A DNA stretch of 64,000 nucleotides from assembly GCF_037176765.1 (NCBI RefSeq), contig NC_090024.1, positions 163,538,778 to 163,602,777 on the forward strand, in the 5' to 3' direction. The DNA comes from Anolis sagrei. Its lineage: Eukaryota; Chordata; Lepidosauria; Squamata; Anolidae. Position numbers and translations under genes: made by a program. Below are positions 20,601 through 32,600 of the stretch, one piece after another (position 1 is the stretch's first letter; the number at the start of each line of letters is the position of its first letter). The notes beneath the pieces were generated by a model. It made no database searches and was not told where the DNA came from. It saw nothing but the letters and a program-made list of their open reading frames with translations.

Positions 20601-23600
20601 CCTGGGAGTTGTAGTTTGGTAGGGTACCAGCACTTTTCGGCGGAGAAGGCAAAAGAAAGGCCGGGTTTATTTATTTATTTATTTTGGTCGTGTCGGGAGC
20701 GACTTGGGAAACTGCAAGTCGTTTCTGGTGTGAGAGAATTGGCCATCTGCAATTCTCGGATGTTTTGATGTTTTACCATGCTTGTGGGAGGCTTCTCTCA
20801 CGTCCCTGCATAGGAGCTGGAACTGACATAGGGAACTCATCCATACTCTCCTCAGATTCGAACCTGCAACCTGTCGGTCTTCAGTCCTGCTGGCACAGGG
20901 GTTTAATCCACTGCACCACTGGTAATAGTATGATAGTGATATTGAGCCGCTATCAATAGCTGGGTATGGAAGCTCCAAGCGTTACGGAGATGCCGCATCG
21001 CTACTTTGGGAGCGCTGTTTGTGCAAGAGAGACTTAGCTAATGTAAACCAGGCAGGAGACAGATAATATAGAAGGAATGTAAGAGTTCTTTAATGGTGAC
21101 ACCCATACCCTGAACCGTACCATAAGCCTAAGCCTAACCTCTTTCCCATACCCTAAGCCAAACCCTAAATCTTTCCCTAACCCTTACCCTAAGTGTCTCC
21201 TTTCTATCTCTCCTTCGCTCTCCCCGCTCTCACTCCGCCCCCTCTCTTCCCTTATTCACAGGCACCTTTGTGGCATCTCCGTAACACTCGGAGCTTACAG
21301 ACCCAGCTATCATGCTATCACCGAAAGGCCTTGTCACACTACAACCCCCATAGCACTGAGCCCTGGCAATTGAGATGGTGCCAAACTGTGTTCATTCTAT
21401 AGCAGGCATGGCCAAGCTTTGGCTCTCCATCCCAGAATATCAAGGCAGAAAACCCCACATTATCTGAGTATGGACTCAGATAACTCAGTTCAAAGCAGAT
21501 ATGGTGGGATTTTCTGCTTTGATATTCTGAGATATAGGGCTGTGTGGAAACATAGCCTAAAAGTAATCTTATGTATGGAATTTTAATAATTTTGCATTTG
21601 AAACAAAGTGTGTGCACAATGAAACATTGGAAACTAAAGCTATCGAACACTAATGTGGATGATTTTGGATAAGGGATGTTCAAGCTGTACACACACAGCC
21701 TGAAGGCAGTTTTATATAATATTTAAAAATAATTTTTTGCAGGAAAGTAAGTTTGTGTGTAATGACCCATCAGAAAGCAAAGGTTTCACTTACTTACAGG
21801 GTGTCCCAACATAGAAACTCGTGTTATATTTTGTATTTTGAATATTTTAGTGTTTGTATGTTTGGGTGCGTGTGTGTATAGTTATTATATTTATATCTTA
21901 TATACTTTTATTATATTATATTTTTAATTTAAGTATCTATGTATATATTTTAAAAAGTTTTGTAATGAAATTTTTGTTTAAAAAAGGTACCTCTATCTCT
22001 AATTTCCCATTTTCCCTCTATAGTGAGTGACTTTTGGGTATTTCAGACCCACATATTTGAAGAACTTTGGGTTTTGGAGAAGGTGAACCATTTATATATA
22101 CCAGGCATCCTTAAATGGTAGCGCTCCAGCTCCCAGAATTCTTGACCATTGAACAAGCTGGCAAGGGCTTCTGAGAGTAGGAGGCTCAAACAATTGGAGG
22201 GCTGCAGTTTAAGGATGCCTGATCTAGGTCATCCGGGGGTCCTTCCACACATCCATATATCCCAGAATATCAAGGCAGAAAATCTCACAATATCTGCTTT
22301 GAACTTGGTTATCTGAGTCCACACTCAGATAATGTGGGATTTCTTGCCTTGATATTCTGGGATAAAGGGCTGTGTGGAAGGGCCCCAGGTTAACTTCCAC
22401 CTGAAGTTGATTGCAGAATCTGAATGGAGGACTGGAGGTCCTTCCACACAGCTGTTGCGTGATAACCCACAAAGGGCTATGTTTCAGGATAATATGAAAT
22501 ATAAAGGAACATTTACTTAGACTTGGATCCCATCTTCAGATGTTGCTTTATCGAAATATAGCTATTTCAAAATACAAAATATGGAATTCTTTATCCAAAA
22601 TACTTGGAACCAGACATGTTTGGGACTTTTTTGGATTTTGGAAGTTTTCTATTTGCATATACATACTTAAGTAGATATATTAGAAGTGGGGCCCAAGTCT
22701 AAACACAAAATTCATTTACATTTCATATATATATTATGCATATATATTGAAGGTACTTTAATCCATTATTTTAAAATAATTTTATGCATGAACCAAAGTC
22801 GAGGTATACTCAGCCATCAGAAAGCAAAGGTGATTATTATCTCAGCCTCCCTTGTGGACATTTGTGGATTTTGGAACTCTGGAAAAGGGATGCTAAACCT
22901 GAACACTTATAGCCTGAAGATAATTTTATATAATACTATCGGAAAACAAAGGTGTGACTATATCAGCTACATGTTAGGACAATTTTGGAGTATTTTGGGT
23001 TTCTTGTTAAAAGATGCTCCACCTGTACTAAAATGTTTTTTCACAGTTATTTACCTTTTATTGTAGTAACTAGCTATACCTGCCACACGTTGCTGTGGCC
23101 AACCTTCCCTTCGTCTTTGTCTTCTCTTTTCTTTCTCTCCTTCCTTCCTTCCTTCTCTTCCTCTTCCCTTCCCCCCTTTTCTTTCCCTTCCTCTTTCTCC
23201 CAGTTCTTCCTTCTCTACCTATTATTGGACTGCAAATCCCAGCAATCCTCCTGATCAATCTACTTACCTATCTCTATCTTATCTATCTATCTTATCTATC
23301 TATAGGATTGTTGGGAGTTGCAGGCTAGGAATAGGAAATTGGAAATATGCAGGGATTGGGATGCTCTCAAAGAAATCCAAGGAGAAGGAGGTTTGCAGCT
23401 TGGAAGCAGTGCATTTGGATCATCCTCTTCTCCTAAAGGGCCTGGTTTAGGGGATGGTGGGAGAGTGTGGATATGTTATTGTGTGTTTTGTTTGCCAGGG
23501 GGAGTTCTTTTTGCACATGCGCTGTAGCGTCTTTTTGTGTTTTAAGTCCCTTCCGCTATGTTTTTAGTGTTTTTAGTGTATGAGTGATGGTCACCCATTG

Positions 23601-26600
23601 GCCTGATAGGTGTATTCTGTCCAAATTTGGTGTCAATTCGTCCAGTGGTTTTTGAGTTATGTTAATCCCACAAACAAACATTACATTTTTATTTATATAG
23701 ATGTTTTCTTTCCAAAGATTACAGGCATGTAGCTTTGCAGTTTTCAATGACTTGCAGTTTTCTTTCAGTGACTTGTAGAGGAAAGATAACAGCCTGAAAA
23801 TGAATCTAGATTTCCATTGAGAAGCCTGTATTAAAATGCTTAGGACATAGTTGTTAACAGAAATATAATCAACTCATGTTTGCTTTGTAGGTGTGGAAAC
23901 GTTAACTTTGCTAGAAGAACCAGCTGCAACAGGTGTGGACGGGGTAAGTATTCAAAATACATTCCTTTTGAAGGAAGGAGGGATTGGAAACACAAACCCT
24001 ATAAGCAATTTGTTTTTGTTTGCAAATAAACATTTCCAAAGAAAAAGGAAATTCACACTTAAGGGAGTGAGGAGTGAGGGATATAAGCAAATTTTAAAAA
24101 TGTTTAATTGCCTTCAGAAAAAACCACAGAGGCCAAGATGATGAAAGCCGGAGGGACTGAAATAGGGAAGACTCTTGCTGAAAAGAGCCGTGGTCTCTTC
24201 AGTGCCAATGACTGGCAGTGCAAAACGTAAGCTTTTTCAGCTGACACTTCATTTCTCTCTTTATTCTTTAAATGTTTCTCTCCCATAGCTCATATAGTCC
24301 TATTCCTATGGGTGCTTACTCAGAACATGAGTAAAATCCAGTTGTTCGTCCCAAGTAGAGTACATTCCTTTAATCTGTGGAGCTACCGTATTTACATGAT
24401 GATTTACAAGCTAACATTGAGTTTGGATTAACAGTTGGCTCAGTGAGGTGGAAGGGACTTAGTTGAAAAGAAATGAACTTGACTTGGGTTTTGTTTGCTT
24501 TTTCTCCTTGTTTTTGCTGACATAACATCAAAGAAAATAAAAGAGAATGACCTTGTCAACCTCTTTGTACAAAACAAGTTTGTACCAACATATCTACTAC
24601 AGCAGAGCTTTACAAATTTTTCATGTTGATGACCCGCTTTTTAGAAATGCATCATTTTGCAACAAGTTCATCATTCAGTTTTACTAGCAAGTGGGGGAGT
24701 TAAATCAACCCCTTTTAAGAGTTTGATACAATGTATTTATTTAGAAATATATCCATTTCAGTGGTAATTACTGCAGCTCAATCAACAAATGTCACAAATT
24801 ATAAAATGTATAATAGTACCTACACTTGATCAACAGCAGCATACCACTTTGGAAGTGATTAGACCTCTCTGGAGTTTTTAAAACAGTGGCTGGATGGCCA
24901 TCCACAGGTGCTTTGACTATTTCTTCCTGCCTGGCTGAAGAAGGTTGGGCTGGATGCCCTTTGGGGGGTCTCTTCTTCCTCCTCCTGGCTCTCCTCTTCC
25001 TCTCTTCCCCTTTTCCCCAACCGAGACCACTGTTTGAGGCTAGGTGGAGAGCTGAGGATGACAAAGAGGAGGGGGATGACGGCCAATGTAGTGCCTCGTA
25101 CTTGGTGCTGCTTGAGTAGCCGCCGCTGTTGCTTCTGCTGGCACTTTCAGGGGTGACCACTACATGCTTTAGCTTGTGAGGGCAGAGGGGAGTATTTTTC
25201 CTGCGACACAGTGATGGTCTCCAAACTGTGTGTCGTGACACACAGTTTGAAGAGTTCTGTACTACAGTATAATAAAACTCCACTTACATCAATTACATGT
25301 TTTTGAAGAAGCTTTTTGGAGGGAAAAATAGTACTCACTATTTTCTATGCATAATGCTGATTAATAGTTATTCTCACTGTTAAATATTGATTTGAAATAT
25401 TGCTGTTTTTTACTTATCTAATATTTAGATTTTAAATTTCTGAACAAGTATTATTTTCTATATTTAATGACACCTTTTTCTTTCCTTCCTAAAGATGTGG
25501 TAATGTTAATTGGGCCAGGAGATCAGAATGCAATATGTGCAACACTCCAAAATATGCGAAACTGGAGGAAAGAACAGGTAATGTTTTTAAGTTTAGTAAA
25601 ACCATCTTTCAAAAAATACAGTGCTCAAAATCTTGTTTCCTTTTTGTGTGAGCTATTCTTTTGATTTGTTTGAGGATTCTTTTGATTAGGAAGCTAAAAG
25701 TTCAACCAATTTCAAATTGTCTGGTTTTGCTGAAGATCTCTAGATTGTTGCAATAATGAGTCAGTTTTCTGAGGAACTCATATTCTGACAATACTGGGCT
25801 TTTAAAGAAGTTACATAGAATTGGAAAGAAAACTAAAAACTCTTGAAAAGACTCCTTTTTGCAGAAATTAAAAAGCGATGCCACTTCAAACAGGAGCCAT
25901 CTGCTCTTAAGAGCTAAATAAAAAAAAGGTTGTAATGTATAAAAGATACAACTAATTTTGGGTGCATATTAGATCATGGAAGGCAAAGTAGTGCCCTCCT
26001 GTAATCACTGACCATATTAGCTAGGGAATGTTTAGAACCAACAAGGAAAAGGATAATGAGCTTCCATCCACTAATTTCTATAAGTAGATATTTGTTTGTA
26101 ATATATTGTATGACTCTAAATTCTAATTTCATCTTAAAGGTGCACTGGTCTTATGTACACCATTAAACTAATCAATCAACAATTCCATTATCTATATTTC
26201 ACTTCAGGTTTGACTAGAACCTTTAGAAAATTGTTGTTTTAAAAGTATTCTTTGTTTTAGTGATGAAGATTCAATCCATAGTACACTCACTGAGATAAAT
26301 TGGATTTAAGTTAGTGACCTGAATGCCTAATGTGATTAATGCATTCTCTGGGCTTGCTCTACTGCATAAGTAGATTCAACTCAGTAGATTGTGAGTTTAG
26401 AATATATGGATTTACCTCCTAAAATTTTTGGAAACATCTCTTTTCAGGGTATGGTGGAGGCTTTAATGAAAGAGAGAATGTTGAGTATATAGAACGTGAA
26501 GAGTCAGATGGGGAATATGATGAGGTAGGTGGTGTGTACCTTATGAACAGGTGATTGTAAAGTCTGCTTTGATGGGAAAACTGAGTAAAACGGTTCTATA

Positions 26601-29600
26601 TGTCTGCACTATATGTTATGTTTTGCAAGAAGTCAGTGTCTTCCTTAATAACAATGAAAACAAAATTGCAGGGAAGAAATGACTGGGATTCCAGGTTGCA
26701 TACTTTCACCAAAAAACCTCAGATTTATCATTTCTACCAGTAGGTCATTTTGGTAGTTTAAACCCTTTCGGTTGTTACAACAAGAGTGGATGCGAGATTA
26801 ATAACTTGATAAATCAACACATATGTAAGTTCTATTAATTCAGTTAGGCTAGCAGTTTTGTACATGATTTTACCAAAATCAGTTTCATTGGTAGAAAACC
26901 TGGCTTAAAGTACATTCAGAGAAGTTATAATACATCTATTGTTTGTGTTAATAATAGAATCACTGAAGAACAAATATGTTTTCCCCCCTGCATTGACTTA
27001 TACTTTTGATGTGGTTATATAACGGGCAAACTGTGTAAATGTAAAAAATTTCGACAGCAGTAGTTTTCAAAGGGATTTTGGGCCACCTGTCCAAACTGAA
27101 ATTCACAAATATTGCAATGTTAAATGTTCATTGTTCTGAAACTCCTTCTTTCACAATGCATGCTAAGATACAATATTTGTAATATATGCTGAACGTAATG
27201 TCTTGTTAGCTGATTTAGATTTTAACTCACATAAACTATATATCTGACAGTGTTTATCCTTCACGTACAGAAGTTTATATCAAAAAACTATACATCTTAT
27301 GTATATCAAAACCAACCTTTTAGAACACAAGTGATTGCTTTCCAAATATATGTGATACTGCTTTGGATCCTGCATTAGATTGTTAAGTTTTCTAATTCCA
27401 GTCTCTTTTTCTGCAGAGGAATACAAAAGTAAATTCAATGTGAGAATATTCAGTTAAATTATGTTTGCTCTGTTTTCATAACATGTTACCAAGAGTTTGA
27501 CATTCCCCTGCCTCTTTATTTAGTTTGGTCGTAAAAAGAAAAAGTATAGAGGGAAGCCTGTTGGTCCAGCATCTATCCTAAAGGAAGTTGAAGATAAGGA
27601 ATCTGAAGGGGAAGAAGAGGAGGATGAGGATGGAGATCTGTCTAAATATAAATTGGATGAGGTAAAGTAGTAATCTGTATCACAAACCCCACTTAATTGC
27701 TTTATTGAATAAGTTCATAATCTCTGATATATTTTTTTTCTATTTAAACTGCTGGTAGGAATCCAGCTGAATCTTTGTCTTTCAGCGCAGGTTGGAAGCA
27801 TCATGCAAAATGGCAGACAAAGCTTAGCTTCCCTTAAATAAACGTACAGAATTACCTTTGAAGAACCAAAATCAGCCTAGAACTATACAAAAAGGTCATA
27901 ATTCAGTCACATTTTTTGAATGTGGATAAAGCAGTGTCTAGCTCTAATGGTTCATTGCAAACTTCATAAATGCATTTAATTAATAATGGTTAAATTAATG
28001 TTTGAATTCTTATGCAGCTTCCAGATTAAAGCACACACAGAGATATCAGTAGAATTCTGTCCAACATATTAGTTATATAAGTAAAATAAAAATGGTGTTG
28101 GTAAATTGAACAATTTTACAATGTTGTATCACAACAGATGCTTTAAAGAGAAGAAAGACACAGTTTTTAAAAATTCTATTTTTTCTAAGATGAGAGATGA
28201 GGCCACTGAAATTCTCTTTTAGAGGGAAATCTGTAATGTTGCCGCTCTTATTCCTACCAAATGCCATTACAAACGTCATGGAATTTGGAGCAGCAGCTTC
28301 TAATTTTTCATCTAATATACAGAAAAAACAAACTTAACAAAAGCCCATGACTGCAAAAAAACATAAGGAGTATAGTGTAAAGCTGGGCTTCTTATACTTT
28401 TCAACTTGGGACCCATTTAACCAGAGAAATTTGTATGTGACCCTGGTTATATAGGTATAAAAAACAGGTATACAAATCAAACATTTACTGATAACAAATA
28501 AGCATTTGCAAGGCTTGCAAAACAGGCTGATTTTCCTTTTTTTGAAGTGCAGCTGAAACATCTTCTGCGGAGCCCACTGTAAACACTGCACTACAGATTC
28601 ATTTAAATGCCTAAAACAGCCAGTAGGTGATCTTCAGAATTGTGCTGTGGAGAGCCCATTTGGGGTTGAGACTCACAGTTTAATAAGCTATGACATGGAA
28701 ACACTATCCTCATGAGAATATAATCAGATCCCTAATTACTGATTGGTCCAAATAAAAAAATAAGAACATTCACTTTGAAAAAGAAGCAGAGCAATGCTAG
28801 AGCTAGATCTTGACATTGATATCCTGGGAATTATGTATGTGTTTCCTGCGTGTGTATGCACGTACATACAGAACCAGCTGAAACAGAAATCTTCAAATTT
28901 TGACTTTTATAACACTGATTTTGTTTCCATTTGAAACAAAATGGTACCTCAAGTTATGCCATGTTCAGTACATTTTTTGTTATTCATGTATCTTTAAGGA
29001 GAAATGGGGAGACCCTGAGGATCATATTTCCATTATGTGACCATTATGTAAAGGTTAAATTATTCTGAAATATAGCACCACCTAGTCAGCTTCATGATTT
29101 AATAATATTTATTCCAATTCTCTCTAATCAGAGGTCAGCAGCTCCCACAATTATATCCAGTTTGGTATGTAGTAAGCTAATCATTTGAATTCACTGTGTT
29201 ATACTATTGAAACAAAGCCATATATCTGTATATGAAATGTCTTCTTAGTCTGCTTAAATAATTGTTTGAGTCTTTTTTTTTCAGGATGAGGATGAAGAGG
29301 ATGGTGATCTCTCAAAATATAATCTTGATGCTAGTGAGGAAGAAGATTCTTCCAAGAAGAAGAAAACTACAGCTAGGCGCAGTCGTTCCAAGTCTCGATC
29401 TTCTCACTCACGATCTTCATCTCGCTCATCCTCCCATTCAAGCTCAAGGTCTAGGTCCAGGTAAACGGGTACAGGTCAAGGGTAACGCCAGACAAAATGT
29501 CAGTATCTAACTTTCTTTATTTACATTTTTTTGTGATTGATTTTTTATTTTAGTTTTTTTGCAGTTTGAGTCAATCTAATAAACTTTACACACCAGATAG

Positions 29601-32600
29601 ATCACATTTAAACAAATTGCAGGTGGTTGTGATCATGAAACATTTTGAGGTCTGTGGTAGTTAAGTGAAAGGCTTTGCTTTAGATTTTAATATTTTGTTA
29701 GTGGCTTAATAAAATATAATTCTAGTTTCTCTGATATGTCACATATAGCTAACCACATATGGCTAATGTTTGTTAGATTATTGTTGAGAGTGAAATATTG
29801 AAATCAAGTATTTGAAAGCTTAAGCTCTATTGGAAGTCATTCCATAACTATTTTATAATGGTTGTTTTGGAGGTGGTTTTCCACTGAAAGTATGAAGGAA
29901 GGAAAGAACTTGTAGTTTATTTATATCCCTGAGAAAACTCAGTTATACAGACAATCCTTTTGCTAGTCAAATTTTTGGTTCGCCTAATATTTTACACTTT
30001 CTATTTTGTTTTGGCTTCATCTGAAGTTCTAGTATCTGCTCCATTTTGCACTGATTTTTTGATACTGTGTTTGTAACAAAACCGATGAATTGTTTCTCCT
30101 TCCTGGATTATTACCTACCTTTGAAGCAATACTGTATCAGAGAGCAGTTGATGCTTCAAGCAACGAAGGGTTTTTTATTTTGCTTTCTAGGTTATGTGCG
30201 TATTCAATAATCAGGGTATATTATCTTATAATTCTGATGTCTAGTATGCAGAACAATGCTGTTGTAGCATAATGGAATTCTGTGTGATTGGATGGAGTTA
30301 ACATAACTCCTGATGACAACATCTAGGCTCTTCTCTCCTGTAGATATAGGAAAGGCTCCTGCTGGAGGATAGGGTTAAAGGCAGTTCTTGCTGGTTCAGC
30401 CACCACTTTTCATATTATTTCAGAGGATCCACAAAACTATACACAATTGAGAGGCTGCAGAGATTTTTTTTAAAAAAAACCAACCTTGTCCTCTCTTAAC
30501 TTGGCCAAAGTAAGCAAAACCTAGGGACAAACCATTAATGGACACGTTTCTTAATATAAATAATTCAGTTTTGCAGAAATACGGGACCTGTTTCCATACA
30601 CCTGTCCTTTTAATATTAGGCTACAAATGCTCTCTTGGATAATACTGTTGTTATTTTTTGAATAAGCTCATAGCAGCAAGCAACAAATAATCCAATGCAA
30701 AATATATCAGTGAAATGAAATTAGTTGGGTTTTTATAAATGGGACAGGTTTAAAAGTAAATATGAGTATCTAAAATCTAGGGGGCTCTGAATGTTGTTTC
30801 TACATACTTCCTGAAATTCTTGGTTCACCTATTCTGCATACTTTTACCAGAGCCACTTCTGTCTGCCTAAAATCAGATGTTAAATTGCTTCTGTAAGCAC
30901 TTTCTGCCTTTGAATGCAAAAGAAACAAAAATAATAGGAATAACGGGAATAATAAATACTGGTTTGAACTTGAAAACATTAAGCTCATATTATATTGACA
31001 GCAGCAATAAAAAATTCTTATTACCTCTTCAAAAACAAGACTACGTTGTTCCTGACTATATAGTGAAACAGATTATATCTTTATGTATAATGTTATAATT
31101 CATAAAATTGAAAATGAATCTAGGAATTCTGAATGCCAACAGGAAATACTTAAATGTTTATCCTGAACTGGAATTCTGAAAAAATATTTCTGTTGAAGTC
31201 CTGTACACAAATCTGAAAATAAATTCTACTGAACATTTACATCAAAGTAGATCTTTTTTGGACTGCCTAATTTTTACCAAGGAACTAAAACAACTTTATT
31301 CTTTTTGGACAAGCAAGTTATAAAGATACTCATTAAGCTATATCTCTTTACAGCTTTCTGTAAAGAGGTATAGCTTTACCTTTGTACATATTCTGTTAAC
31401 AGTAAATAGCATCAGAAGTTGGCTTGAATATGCTTAAAGTTACATGCTTCCTACTTCTGAAGGAATAGACCTTACCAAATTCAGGTTCAGAGTAAAGTAT
31501 TTTCTGTGTATATTATTATTTTAAAGAAAATAATATACAGAAGAAGATTATTAGAAATCGATAACATTTAGCAAAAATTTTTTGGTGAGAATCCAAAGAA
31601 TGCTGAGAGCCAAAGGGGCTTAGATTTCTGTTGTGCTACCTTTGAAATTGAAATATCTTTAAGTATCTGCTTGTGGCATAATAGGAGTAGTTATGTAAAG
31701 AACCAGAAAATCAAATTTCTTTCATGTATTTTAAACTACTGTTTTAATCTCATCAAGAAGCTCTTTGGATCCTGACCATTCAGTGTTTGAAATGCAAGAT
31801 CCAAGTTGTCATGATGTAGAGAAGATACCATTATTTCTGTTCTGAACTATGAATGAAACTAAAAATTAAATTTCCACTGATTTGTCTTTTCCCTGGAAAA
31901 AAAAATATCCCATGTTGTTTCAGGTCAAGAAGCTCCTCCAGTTCAAGGTCAAGATCTCATTCCAGTTCCAGAGAACGTTCTAGATCCCGTGGGTCGAAAT
32001 CAAGGTGAATGAGGTAGCAGTCTCTCTGCTTTCAGAGAGAAACAGAAAGACCACCAGAACTTACTCTCTTTTATTCTATATATTTCATTTAATGTTCACA
32101 GATAATGTGTTATCATGCAGTAACAGCGGTAAAGGAAATATTATATGAAATGTTTGTTAAAATATTATAGAAAAAAACACTACTGTAGAAATATTTAAAA
32201 GTAGTCCTTGTCTCAGAGTAAGATTGGACAGTTCAATAGAATGCAAACTGGAATTTCGGTGCGTTGAGACCCTTCGGGGCTTGTTTTTGTGCAATTGGTC
32301 TCTGCAAAGGAAACAAAAGTGGAAGCAGCTAGAATTTGATGTCTGATTTTGGAAAACATTTAAAAGTGTGAAATGAAGCCAGGGGCCCTGATCTTGGAAG
32401 CTAAACATCGACAATTGTGGTAGTAGTTAAACGAGAAACCATAAGGAAATACCAGGTGCTGAGGGCTATATTTCAGACGAAGGAACTGGCAAACCATCGC
32501 TTAAGTATTTCTTGAGTAAGATGTGACATCAGTGTGGCATTCCAGTGGTCTCTACCTAGAGGAAATTTGCTGAAATACTCATACATCTCAAGTATTTTGT

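Larger units (their letters stand above)
20587..21402. mobile_element. Palindromic MITE split by a SINE and a long-TIR element
   Basis: The left half (CTGTGGAATCCTGGGAGTTG, to 20662) and right half (from 21323: TTGTCACACTACAACCCCCA, ending TTCATTCTATAG) belong to the palindromic family seen at 13110. An identical GAAAGGCC (20655-20662 and 21323-21330) borders the interruption, as expected of an 8-bp target duplication. Lies in ZRANB2 intron 1. Confidence 0.6.

Noticed and set aside
23095-23328. ORFs over the CT-rich tract
   Set aside because: Low-complexity Ser/Phe/Leu/Pro translation caused by polypyrimidine sequence and the CTAT microsatellite.
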